Positions 37,649-51,200 of a stretch of DNA of 64,000 nt are shown here, piece by piece. The notes under the pieces are model-generated. The model saw only the letters and a list, made by a program, of their open reading frames with translations. It was not told the origin of the DNA and did not search any database. Location of the stretch: contig CM060183.1 of the NCBI GenBank assembly GCA_030549335.1, positions 30,269,052 through 30,333,051 on the forward strand, read 5' to 3'. Both the position numbers and the translations under genes were made by a program. The stretch is from Pontederia crassipes (lineage: Eukaryota; Streptophyta; Magnoliopsida; Commelinales; Pontederiaceae). Numbering within the stretch: the stretch's first letter is position 1; every line of letters starts with the position of its first letter.

Positions 37649-38015
37649 GTAGATTTTAACTGTCTCGTGCGCCCTTTCCAGTAATACCGTTGGTGGTTCC
37701 CCTCCCACACAGTCCTCTCCTCCCCCACACACCCCTCGGCAGCAGCTGTTGCTAGCTGTCTCACTCTTTGCTTGTCATGTGACTCTCTCTCTCTCTCTCC
37801 CCTTCTTCCTTCCCTCCATATCATCTCTCCTCAGCCTTCACACAAAAGGGAGAAGACGACCAGCAAAAAAAAGCAGATAGTGAGTGGGGGAAACTAACTA
37901 AAGAGGAGAGGATCGAGAAGAACAAGAAGAAGTACCACAATTGCAGCAAAGGATAAGTTTTATCTCAGGGCTTTGAGGGCAACGGAGACCGTTCACTATC
38001 ATTGGCTGCCGCAAT

Positions 38016-38057
38016 ATGCTTATGCACATCGCCATTTTTAGGCTCCTCCAAATATAG
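38016..38057 (+). promoter_or_regulatory. Short upstream ORF in the bZIP leader
   Basis: ATG at 38016 opens a 13-codon frame closing with TAG at 38055-38057, 25 bases before the main start. It could reduce initiation at the bZIP ATG if the leader includes it. Confidence 0.4.
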
Positions 38058-38082
38058 ACACAGAACTATTAGGAGCAGCGCA

Positions 38083-39696
38083 ATGGCGCAGCTCCCTCCC
38101 AGGATCCCCTCCTTAACCGTGCCCATGTCCTCCCACTGGACCGGCTTCGCACGCAACCCCCCGTCGTCTTCGACGTCGTCCTCCTCTTCCTCGTCGCCAA
38201 TGCTGCCCTCCGGCGTCCTCGCCGCGGTGGCGCCGCAGGGCTCCTCGCAGCCTTCCTGGGTCGACGAGTTCCTCGACTACTCCGCCGCCAGGCGATCTCA
38301 CCACCGCCGCTCCGTCAGCGACTCCATCGCCTTCCTCGAGGCCCCTCATCCCACGGACGTTGATGGAGCCGCCGCCGTCGGCGGCGGCGAGTTCGATCGC
38401 CTCGACGACGACCACCTCATATACATGTTCTCGGTCGACATGACTGCAGCGGCCATGATGGAAGCGCCTCCGTCGTCCTCGTCGGGCATCCCCGCGTCAC
38501 CGTCTTCGCCCTCGGACTACAACGTAAAGAATGAGGAGAATCTGGCCGCTGCAGCGTGCTCAGACCTGGTGGCAGGGACTAACGAGTTTGAGGAGGCGCA
38601 AAGCGCGTGCAAAGTGGACATGCCGGCCAACGAACAGCTGCCGACGGGGAGCTCCGAGACGATTACAGACCCGAAGAGGGTGAAGAGGTGAGGCGCTACA
38701 TCTCTTGCATGCCATTTTCCTTTGACCAAAAGGTGGCTAGAAATCATAAATTTGCGTGAATTATTCAGGATCTTGGCTAACCGGCAATCGGCGCAGAGGT
38801 CCCGCGTGCGAAAGCTTCAATACATCTCGGAGCTCGAGCGCAGCGTAACCACGTTGCAGGTACATTATACATCTTGCCGCGCCGTGCCCATTCTAATTTA
38901 CGTCTTCTTCGTTACATGATGTTATACATGTTTCCACCACCCTGTGGATATTGTGATGCCTTCAGTTCTTAACACGAATGCGTACAATTTCTTTATTCGT
39001 TTTGCTCATGAGTTATTTCGTTGGTGTCGACTCATGAAACGTGTCGGAATGAAGAGCGAAGTGTCAGCGTTATCGCCGCGCGTGGCGTTCCTGGATCACC
39101 AGCGGACGATACTGACGGTCGGGAATAGTCAGCTCAAGCAGCGCATCGCAGCATTGGCGCAAGACAAGATCTTCAAAGATGGTGAGTTTCTTACTGTTTA
39201 TATACAAGACAAGATCCTCAACTATGCGAAGCATGGAAATCTTAATTTATAGTTGAATTAAGCATTTTTCGAGGCGATATGGAACTTGCGATGGTACAAA
39301 AAATTGTAGGGTCATTGGTGATCTTAAAGGATTGGAAAGCCCAAGCTCTGATAGTCAATTGTAATCACAATTTTAATCACAGTGTTGAGACATACATGGC
39401 CAACTAATGTAAGGAATTGGATTTGTTCCAACATATCAAAGACAGAAGGCTATCAAATTGGTCATGCATTAGGCTTACAAAGCAGCTTTATTACATAAAT
39501 AAACCGTAAAAAAATATGTTACTTTTTCTTCGAAATAAACGCTTGACATTGTCTTCATGATATTGAAGCGCATCAAGAGGCACTCAGGAAGGAGATCGGA
39601 AGGCTCAGACAAGTATACAATCAGCAAAATGTGAACATGATTGTCACGCCAACTTCCGAGCCTGTAACATGCACAGAAAAGGAGTTGCTTTGCTGA
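38083..39696 (+). CDS. Group E bZIP transcription factor (bZIP34/bZIP61-like), four exons
   Basis: Exons 38083-38687, 38769-38859, 39055-39181 and 39569-39696, each bounded by GT/AG, join in phase to 316 codons. The N-terminus [15 protein letters not shown] and the [14 protein letters not shown] block are characteristic of plant group E bZIPs. Residues ~198-270 form the bZIP: basic region [17 protein letters not shown] with the invariant N-x7-R, then a leucine zipper ([38 protein letters not shown]). The tail [21 protein letters not shown] is also typical. It binds DNA as a dimer in the nucleus; Arabidopsis bZIP34 and bZIP61 act in pollen development. ATG 38083 is the first in-frame ATG. The middle is Ser- and Asp-rich, likely regulatory. 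Junctions were inferred by eye from consensus and protein continuity. Confidence 0.9.
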
Positions 39697-40603
39697 CATG
39701 ATGCATGGAGGGCACGGTTTCACAAGGGGCCTGCTCGTTAACAGGGTCGCGAGGCAAATATTATTTATTTAGGGGAAAAAATTTGTGGATTTTGTGTTGG
39801 TGTAGATTCTTCGTTGCCTGTGTGTGTATCCATAACATTCTTACGAACAGAGTACGTGCGTCTTTCTCCACATGATCCAGAAAAGGACATAATCCAGGGC
39901 GTGTCCAAAATCTCCGGGAAACTTGTTTCACTCGAGTGTAACATTGCGTTTCATGAACTTTTTTTTTTTTTTTTGCGTCCTTGCAGTAACATGCATTATG
40001 TATTCATGTGCCGTTTCGATTGCGTTTGGTACTCCTTTTCTAGTCGTCTATGTCTTAATCTCAACGCATTTAGTTGTAGTCATATTGTCTACAACATATT
40101 GGAAGGAAAGGACTGCATTGCATGTAAACAGTCAACCAACTGAAAAATCTCAATCCTGAACTAAAATAACTTAGTTATTATAGTCCAAATTACATCAGAG
40201 TTTGAATAAGGTATGAACCAGATAAGAAGCCACCAACTTTAGTTGTTCTTCGTGCTCTTTAATCAGCCTTGATCCCCATTTGTAACAAAAGGAAAAAAGG
40301 GACCAAAGACTACATCCGTGCATCTCCAAACCTCCAACAAAACAGACATAATATCGCCACCACACTCTCCCATCATGGTTCCCGGTCACTACTCCTAGTC
40401 CCCTGCATAATTCCAGGGATCAGTCAACTCTACCTGCTCACGCAGCAGAAAGCCATAACATTGTAAAACCTCATTACGAAATGGAAATGAAGGAACAATG
40501 GAGACCAAATAGCTCAAACACCCATTCGGGATCCTACAGATGGTAATGCTTAATGGAGAAATACTCACTTGGTAAGGCTAGCCGCAGAATACATCCTAGT
40601 GTC
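39697..40603. other. 3' UTRs between the convergent bZIP and NSUN6-like genes
   Basis: The two genes face each other tail to tail, 907 bases apart. The DNA holds a T-rich run near 39960 and no reading frame with a domain. Both 3' UTRs probably lie here, and overlapping transcripts are possible. Confidence 0.5.
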
Positions 40604-42365
40604 TCACTGTTCCTTCTGGCCAACATCGAATTTGGCGATGAAGAAACCAATTGTGTCAAGTGTAGATGATGGATCAAATCTCTGCACAAGCTCCGCTTCT
40701 CGTTCTGTCAGCCATTCCCTGTTGGGATCACAAGGCCATAAGTCCCTTGATACGTTATAGAAAGTACCAATCAAACTGCAACCATGTCCTAAGAGAGTAT
40801 GGCTTTTATAGAATGATTAGAATCTTTAAAACATGCACATGATTAATGAGGTTAGCAGAACTGATTAAATCTAAAAACACCTGTTAAAGAGAATTTGGCA
40901 CCTGCGCAAATGGTCATCAAGTATGGCTTCTATAGAATTATCAGAATCTTTAAAACATGCGCATGATTAATGATGCTCATGGAACTGGTTAAATCTAAAA
41001 ACACTTGTTAACGAGAATTTGGTGCCTGCACAATTAGATGAATCAAATGAGATAATGCAATTTGACTTAACATACTCTCCGCCATAAAGTTTGCAGGAAC
41101 CAACTATACCAGGGCCTCCAATTTTTGGATGCTGCAAGTTTTATCAGAAACAACAAATCATGTATTAGGGGGCAATGAAATAATTAGGAAGCAATCAAGG
41201 AGGATGCCATCCAACATATATGATAAACTACTATCATTTTGCAGAGTTCTGCTTCTCATAATCTTGATATATTACTATGAAATGATTCATCAACAGTTGG
41301 ATAGTATTTCTATTTTGTATGCTGCAAGTTTTATCTGAAATGAGTCCATCAGTGTCGAACATAATATATTTTTTTGAAAGATCAACATAAAAGTTAGGAA
41401 CTCATGAAACACTAAACTATGAAGAAGCATGGTACGTCCAAGATATACAATCTCTGAAACTTTTCAACATTTCTTATTCCATTTGAAACAACCACTCAAA
41501 TAAATATATTTTTTTCCCCAGAACTCTGATATATTTCAAACAACAGGATCATCACAGTAGAACAAGCCAATATGTTAGTATCTCATAGAAAATAAAGATG
41601 ATTACATAAACTTACCTGTGATGACAATGAGAGAAACTTGTATGTATCTAGTGCATAGCGAACTAAAGCCTCATTTTCTCCAGGGTTTATGGTACACCTA
41701 GAAGACATTATAACGATGCCAGGGATTAAGTTGGAATAACAGAGTGACAGCTATGAAATCTTTTTTCGACTATACTTTCTTTTCCTTTTTTTTCTGAGAG
41801 ACTATAGTTTCTCAATAAACTGTGAAGAAAACCTTTTTAAACATTACTTCCATTCATGTTTGAATATAGGGATAAATATTTGGATGTCAAACCAAAAAGA
41901 AAGTTAAAATTTTTTTGGGAAAACGAAGTTATAATTATTTTTTTAGAAGACGAATTTATAATTATTGACCTAAAAAAGACTGTAAAACATGCATGCCAAC
42001 CACCTACAGACAAAATTAAAATAAAAAATTTGATATAAGTCAACTGTAATACCATCAGGCCAGTTAATTACCTAAAGGCACTCATCAACTAGATATCGTG
42101 AATCTGCATATCATTAAATGCACACTCGCATATATTGTATTTATAATCTTGATATACACGTGAAGCACATGACTCCATAAGTGATCAAGGCAACTATAAA
42201 GTTAAAAGGGTCATTTTTTAGAGGAAGTTAAAAGGGTCATTATTAAGAAGGAAACATATTAACATGATTTCAGCAATAGTGGGGTTCACTTGATTCAAAT
42301 TTTTTAAGAAATAAAAATAAAAATGTATAAGAGCGCTGGAAAATAGGAATTGAGATTATAATTAT

Positions 42366-42407
<42 letters not shown>

Positions 42408-45400
42408 AAGTCTTTCTTAGTCTGCACCAATTAGATTTGAGATCTTAGATTGTGCATTAATTAGGTTTCAGGATTTTAACTTATCCCAGTAACACTAACC
42501 AGCCAAAAAACTTAAAAATCAACAATATTATACACTCACGTCGAATACACAATTACACCACCAGGACGAACTAGTTGAACAGCTTGATCAAACATTTTCC
42601 GCTGATATCTTCCATGATTTCGCAGTGACTGTATTGTCTCCTGCAGTTATGCAGCAACTTAAAAATACTTAAAGAAGAAAATCATTTTTTAGGAAACAAA
42701 GAACAAAGCATCTAATATATAATGACAATAAGCAATTGCATTTTAACTTCAAAACTTTCTCCGCATTTCTTAAGTACTCTTCATTTTGGAGACCATAACT
42801 TGGATAATATTATTACAAATCTGCTGTGTAGCCAAAAATATAATGTTAAAGTTGAAAGATGGAGAAATGAAATTATTCACAACAAGTCGTTCATAAGATA
42901 AATTCATGAAGATCATTTTAAATGGTGCAACAAAAGAGAACTCTGTCACAGGTGGAAAACAGCTAACCCTAAAAATTTAGTAGACCAGAAAAAGACATGG
43001 GGAAAACACTTCTATTTTAGAAAGGGAAGAACGCTTAATATGTCATAGCTGTTCTGGTTGTTTCAACTCAGTTCTTTTTAGGAGGATTTCAAGTCATAGT
43101 TATCATAATGGTTTTAGCATAATGGTTTTCAAAGTTTTTTATTTTTTGAGGGGCATTTCCAAAGTTAAAATCCTTTTTTTAAAAAAATTCCAAAGTTATT
43201 CTAACCTTGCTCTCCAGAATCCAGTTTACTCTCACCCCAAAAAAAAAAAGAACCCAGTTCACTCAACACATATGTAAACAAAATTAGGTCCAAACTGCAT
43301 ATGATAAAACTAACAATCCCTGTTTTATCCAAAAGCATTTTTATGTGGATACAAGGACAGAAAAATAACAGTTACACCTACAAAGATAACCAACACTCAG
43401 TTAACACAGCAAGAGGGAGGATGTGCTAACCACTATATGGTTACTCAATTCTAGTAGTTTAGGATGTTACACAGGATACACTATAAGCTAAAATTGGCAT
43501 TTGTTAATATAACCAACATGTGTACCTCCCCAGCGAAAAGTCGAGGCCGCAAGCCTAGGGCAGAACAAGGAGCATCAAGAAGAACACGGTCAAAACTATT
43601 TGGAAGAAAACCCTTTGAATTTTCAACTCTTTCACCAATGGAATGATTTCTTCCAGGCCCATTTTTCATTCGCCGTGCATTTTTTCGCTGCTCAGCTTTG
43701 CTGTGATACCTCTTATCAATTGTTCCATTGCTAACTGAAAGCAAATGTCCATTTCAAAATATAATCTTTTGATGATGAACCCAATAGAGCAAGATCTATT
43801 GGTGAATAATATACCGAAAGGTTTGGTTACTAATAGAGCGGAATGGCGTCGTATGATCCATGTAGCCGACCCCACCTAGTGGGATAAGGCTTTGTTGTTG
43901 ATGATGAACTCAATTGTTTAACTTTATTTGTATTCGTCAAAGTTACTTGATAAAGTATGTTGTCGTTCAGTAATGATCTTACCAACATGACAGAACATAA
44001 TGTGTACAAACTAGTAATTCAATAATCATATAAAAATGGGTTAAAGGAGGCCAGAGTTTCATCATATCATTGTTCTCATCAGGTCTAAGGAAATATATCT
44101 TCCCAAACATAGGATGTTAGGAAAAAATTGCCACATCAAATAAACTGGAAGTTGAGTACTAAAACTTGCAGCTAAGCTGAACATATGCTAAAATCATTAA
44201 TGTTTAAATGTGGTCAGATATGTGTAGACTGCAAGGAAATATGGGCACAATGAATTCCAAATTATGACACTGTCCAAAAAAATTTGATATATTATTCCAT
44301 CTGACGCAGCCAAAGGAATTCTCTAGAGAACCCTAGGCACAACATTCCTATGTGAAATCATACAAGTAAATTTTTATTTTGCTTCAAAGCTCTGCAGAAG
44401 AAAAAAAAGGACGATGTTGTAGGTTCAAGTGGGTGTAGATTGACAAGTTAATCAACAGGAATCCACCAGACCTTAAAAGAAATCTGAGGTCCAGAATGTG
44501 CGCTCACGATTTAATGTGCACTCAGAAATTCAAAAAACTCAACTGAAATTTTAACTGAAGGGATCCCCAACTATCACAAGTCAAGTCAATGTATAGGTTC
44601 ACAACTAGCAGCCCCATGAGCACTAGGAATCCTACAACTTCACAGAAATAAACTACAAGGAAATAACAATCACAACGGAACAAGGACTACTAATAGAAAA
44701 TAAACGAAACTGAATTAAACTATATTCCCGGGCCACCAGAATTCTGTACGGAAACATAATTCTCCTTTTTCTCTTGAACAGGATCTACATCATTATCTCT
44801 CTGCAACATTGAGATGTCCAAATTTGACAACTCGCAGTGATTTTAAGAAAGCAATAACTAAAAAACTGCTGGGTCATCCTAATGAAGAAGTACAATTGGA
44901 GGATATGTATTAAGTTTCTTACCATTTTGACAGAATGTCACATCAGAGATGGTATTTTCTTCTTTTAAAGTGATTCCAGCAGAAGATGGGCATTCAACTT
45001 TCGGAGTCGTCACTGCTATATTTTGTGCTTCGGACTTAACATTTCTGTCGCTATCCCTACGCACAGATTTAAGAGCATCAAGCTTATAGGCATTTATACA
45101 AGTTAGATCCATCTCAGCAGCCAATTTCAAAATATCCATCACCTGAAAAGTGATATATCTGTTATGGCAGAGACGACGACGACAACAACAACAACAACAA
45201 AGCCTTATCCCACTAGGTGGGGTCGGCTACATGAATACGACGCTATTCCTATATTCGTTGATCCATGTTCATGAGATTCGACAGGGTTTTACGCTGGCTG
45301 TCGGGGCCTAACACAACCCTCCTTTATCCGGGCTTGGGACCGGCTATAAAACATAGGCGGAGTTCTATGGCAGAGACAAATATGTAAAAATAAGAACACA

Positions 45401-48171
45401 AATGCAACTCTACCAATTGTCAATTACTTATATTTCCTATGTAACAAAAGCTCCCAACTCTACTGCATTAGGTTAGTCTATACAACTAACAATTTACCAT
45501 TCCCAATGTGAGAAGTACCATATTGTCACAAATAGCATAACGTTGCACATTATGTACTAATAGTGTTAGGAGCAAATCAACAAGTGTCATAGCCATTCAC
45601 CTTTTTATGTGAACAAAGATGTTTTCCTAATTACTTTGAAAGAAAAATGATACGAATAAGCACAAATCTCATATTTTCCTTTATGTCACATTTTCAGTTA
45701 CCAAAGTCACTTTTTGCCATCAAATATGAATGACAATTTATGTCGAAAATTAGTTTATACACATGATGCATATACTTGAAAATATGCCCAATTCATTTTT
45801 TTTTTGAGAGGGATGCCCAATTCATTGAACTTATTTTTTACAAGATATTCGTTGAACTATCCCTAAACGGTTGTGAGAACTCACAGACGTTAATCAATTC
45901 TATTTCTACCCGCTTGCTAATAACATAATATAAGATCATCTTTTCAAAAAAAAAGTAATATAAGATAACAGCCAGCATAGTGCTAAACTACAATTAGCCT
46001 AAATTCAAGTTTACTTACAACAATTGGAAAAAACAAAATATAAGTTTATGAATAAAGGAACGAACACCTTATTGTGAGAACGATCAGTTGCAATGACCTC
46101 TCCTTTGTCCTTCATCAGCATAGCAATAGCAGTTGTTTTACCTCCTGGAGCAGCACACATATCTAGTACTCTTTCACCTCCTTGTGGATCTATACAATTC
46201 AAGTGATAGGCTATGTCAAGAAATTAAACTCTAAGATATCAAAAAAAATAAAAAATCTTCCCAATCACTCAACTGGGCCAATAACATATGATTATCTGTT
46301 ATCATGGAGAAATCTAAAATAGTAGAATCTTGAACCACATAAAATAATTTCACACATTCTAGTAGTAGTAATACCAAGAACATAAGCAGTGACTATGCTG
46401 GGCAAATTTTGAAGAAATATTTCTCCTTCAAGTACATCTGCATAAAGGGAAAATATACGGTCATTGAAAAAATATGCCATATAAGTGGTCACTAAAAAGA
46501 GAGATTATGCCAGATTTTCTGCTGATTTAAAAGAAATTCCATAAATGATATAAGCTTCAAGGAGAATAAGACTCTTCGGCATCATTAATCTGTACCATTA
46601 AATGATGGAAGCTCATACACTTTGTTTCTCATTTCAACTGCAACACCTTGTGTAACACGAAAAATGGAAGCCCTCGACATTAAAGTTGTCCCTTGCCCGA
46701 TATAAAGGCCATTTCTTTCATGATAATGAGGATCTGCAAAAGTAAAAGATTGCTTAGAGATAAAGAGAATTAAATTTAATCCAAACTTAAACAGCAACAA
46801 AGTCAATAAACTGTCTAACTCTGAAAATTGAAAACACAAGGTCAAAATTAAATTGGCAGAACATATCATCAAACTCCCAGTTCCGGATGGGAGGTCAATG
46901 TACAGTTATAAAACCAAATATTCTGTTTCCAAGATTAATTCATGGAAACAGTATTCCCTCGTGGTGCATGAAACATTCCTGATTTCTGAAAGCTTCCAAG
47001 AGTTACATCTACATAGTACTTTTCAAGAATTACCAAAAGCTGCCCAGCATGTAAATTTGGTTTCTTAAATGAAACATGTCTAAAATCTATGGCAACCAAC
47101 TTTTCTTATTATCATGAAACCAGGAAGAAAACTTAACTACCACATAATAAACAAAGCAAGACAAGATCAATATATAAGTGGAGCAATGGATCACAGTTCG
47201 ATAAAAAAACTGGAAACAGGTGTATGCAAAAGATTTAGCTTACGGAATTTTCCAGGATCAAGCATTTTCTAAAAAAGAACTGCATAACAACAGAAAATCT
47301 CAACACAGAATGAACCAAACATCATGATGCAATATGCCAATATTTGTATTTTGAAAGAAGATAGACTTTGTATGATCATCAGATGGCTGAAGAGTGAATG
47401 TAATTTCTTTCACAAAAATTAGATGCAATCAAATCAATTTCAAAGTCTGATGCATGAAGCTACCACTGAAGATTGATTATGTATGTATTTTTCTTGATTC
47501 AATCAGAAACTGTAAGAATCAACTTTCGTATCAGTTGTAAATGAGAAAGAAAGGAGGAGAGCATTGTATTGGGTGTGTTTGGGAAGGGCAAAAGGGCGTG
47601 CATTTTGCCCCCGTTTGCTGAGAGCTACGACAAGTATTTAGCTTTTTTAAAAGAGTTACAGTTTTCGTTGGACCAAAACATCAAAATGTGTTGCGAACCA
47701 GAAAGCTACCGAAACACTAAGGAAGAGAGAAAAGAGGGTGAGCGATGAGTGGTAAAACACTATGAGATTTTTCAAATTAAATTGGCACGAGGAACTAATA
47801 TAAAACATTTACCTGCTTGTAATCCTTGCAGAACAGTTCCACGAGTAATACCAACACCCCATCCACCATCAGGGGTAGGTCGCTCAACAGCAACTGAGAC
47901 TGCAACCAAATCTCCCTTCTCAACATGTGCACTGCAAGCCAATACACCAGGGACATATACCTGGAGTAAAAGATGATTAAGCAATAAACTTCCTTTTTTC
48001 TATGAAATTAAACTATAATCATCAAAGGATACAAAAAATTAAAAGAAAAAATAAGGAAATCAATGAAGGTATGCATTGCAAAAGGATAAATGAACTTAAT
48101 TGTTGCATATGTATGCGTACCAGGTACGCCATTCATTATAGTTCACAAACTAGATACAGGTACGTTTATAT

Positions 48172-48206
<35 letters not shown>

Positions 48207-51200
48207 AACATATAGGAAACTAAATAAAAGAAATGTTAAGGTCCGAAAATAGATATTATAATGAATTAAAACAAGAAAAATGGATAATTCAGCATAAAAT
48301 GCTAATAACTTGGAAGTTGAACTTAGTGGTATTGTCCATTGGGCCAAATGCAACAAGGTGCATTCATGTCACTTTATCAAATACATCCAGCTACCCACTT
48401 TTTAGAACTCGTGATCTAGCTTAGGGTTTCTTAAATTTGTAGGGTTTGATTATCTCCAATGATGGAGGCATCAATGATGGATGTTACTAATAGAGCGGAA
48501 TGACGTCGTATGATCCATGTAGCCGACCCCACCTAGTGGGATAAGGCTTTGTTGTTGTTGTTGTTGTTGTTGATGGAGGCATCAGACGTGAAGGTTGTAC
48601 ATAGTCCACAAATTGTGGCTGCAAGGATGGAGGAAAGAAGGCCAACTATGCTTCGCCGTGATAAAGATGGGGCATCATCGCCGGCATCTAGATGGATGTC
48701 CTCATGTATTTGGCCATGATGTTGCTCTTCGGGGACTAAATTGAGACGTGAGAAGCCATAAAAACATCTGAGAACAAGTTTCGTTCCTCAGCTTCTTTCA
48801 TCACCGTGTTTCTGTGGACAATGTACCCAACATGTATCCATCTCATAACTGCACGCACTTCTTAAGAGTATATTTTTTAATATTGGTTATGTACCCATGA
48901 GCACCGCACTCATAAACGTACTGGGTACCCGGTATGGGTACTCTGATCTGATTGATGTAACCATACGAGGGCAGCCTTTTGTATTATAAATTGTTGTAGT
49001 AATTAATGTTGTCAAAAACGCATTTTGAATCATAAAATCGTCCAATACGACTAGTACGTAGTGGGCTTAATCCCTGCAGGTTACTGTGCAACCTGATTCG
49101 ACTAGCATATCAAAACTGTCACGAAAAGAAAATAACACAGCACCACACAAATCTGCACTACAACTTGGAGAACGCCAAGAGAGAAAGAATAGTCAGGTAC
49201 ATCTGGAAACCGATTGTTTGGTGATTCTAGAAGAAAAGATATTCAAGTGGATCATCCAAAATACATGGCATATCAAGCAGCAACATACTAGGGTAAGAAA
49301 GATGACATAACTTGAAAAAAAAAAAGAAACAGACAAAACTGCCACTTGCCAAGGTAATCTTAATATATATGAAAAGTTAAACAATCAAAAGACTGAAAAA
49401 TGGATTCCCCATAAACTGCCCTTAAGGCTATGTTTGGCAGCAGAACTTGGATCAGAACTGCCAAAACAGCTGCCAAAAAAACAAAAAGAACCCAGAACTT
49501 CAAGTTCTGGTAAAAGGGTCACGTGCCCCATGTACCATAACTTGAGTTCTTGCTTGAAGCAAGAACTAAGGCAGTTCTTGCTTCAAGCAAGATCGTCCAA
49601 CTTTTTTTGCTTTTAACTTTTAGACTTATATATTAAATAATAGATAATGTAATTATATATATGTATATATGCATATTATATATAAAAACTTATTTATTAA
49701 TATATTATCATAAAATTATAAAACATTATTAAGATTCAATAATAAATAAGTATTTTATTAAATATTTATTATTATTGCTTAGTATTATAGCACAACAAGA
49801 TTAAAGAAATACAGTTATGAAATTAATATAAAATTAATTAAATAATAAATTATTATATTAGGACATTATTAGTATATTACTTACGTAATTATATATTCAT
49901 ATATATAGTAATAATATTTGTTTAAGTAATAATATAATATTTTATCTCATAAAATAATAAATTAGTTTTTTAGTTACTTTTTATCCAAACACTCACTAGA
50001 ATTTATCTATCTAATCAACCTTTAATTCATCATCATTACATTTTTCATTCGAACACCAACTCAAAACTTTTCTATCTAATCAATCAATTCTTGAGAACTA
50101 ACAAGAACATAAGTTCTTGCATCCAATAATACATGCACCTAGAAGCAACCATTCTGAACTCGTCATGCTAATTAAACACTTCAAGCTTTTGAACCTTACT
50201 AATTTTGACTTTTGACCAATAAGAAGATATAGACAGGTGTTAAACATTGGTTTTCTTCAGCAACTTTAGACAAAATGATAAAGGCATGAGTGAACATAAG
50301 TAATCAAAATCGAATAGCAATGCTAAAGTTACGGTAAAGATTCACACAGATGAAAGATTTAACAGTGAGCACAGGCAACATTGTTTACACAGTGACAAAT
50401 ATAAGAGATGAATTGAAGGATTTGACCAAACAATTAATGACAGCAACAACAACAACAAAGTCTTATCCCATTAGGTGGGATCGGCTACATGGATCATACG
50501 ACGCCATTCTGCTCTATTAGTAACCAAACCTTTCGGTATATTATTCACCAATAGATCTTGCTCTATTAGTTCGCCAAGTGTCCGTCTTGGCCTCCCTCTC
50601 TCTCTTTTAATCGGACTCCAGATTATTTGATCTACTCTTCTTACTGGTGCATCTAATGGTCTTCTCTGAACATGACCAAACAATCTCAAACGATTATCTA
50701 CCATTTTCTCACTAATAGGAGCCACTCCGATTCGTTCACGTATATGGTCATTCCTAATCTTATCTAATCTTGTATGACCACACATCCATCTCAACATCCT
50801 CATTTCGGCTATCCCCACTTTACGTTCATGCTGTCCCTTCATAGCCCAACATTCACTACCATATAACACTGCTGGCCTTATAGCAGTACGATAGAATTTT
50901 CCTTTAACTTTATTGGGTACTATAAATTAATGACAACAGAATTACTAAATTTAAAAACATTACAATCATGATACGAATGTCAACAATAGTTACTACATAT
51001 CAAGTAACTGGCATTGAACTCGTGATCAATAAAAACCACATGGCCAATAGGAACCAGACAATCGCACTAAAGAAATGAAATATAATAAGGATCACAGACT
51101 CAGGATACACAGCTTCTGTACCCATCTTTTGGAAGTGTACCTGTGCTCCTCGGAGGACTGCTTCAGCACACTTTCGACTCACAATTACTTCTTTCATAGA

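Noticed and set aside
38002..38082. N-terminal extension of the bZIP frame
   Set aside because: The upstream in-frame codon is TTG, not ATG. The start at 38083 gives the conserved MAQLPP N-terminus.
41067..41072. Alternative exon 11 donor of the NSUN6-like gene at GAGTAT|GTTAAG
   Set aside because: It would end in phase 0, which does not join the EWLTERE exon in frame. The donor five bases further (AA|GTCAAA) restores EYVKEWL, as in related proteins.
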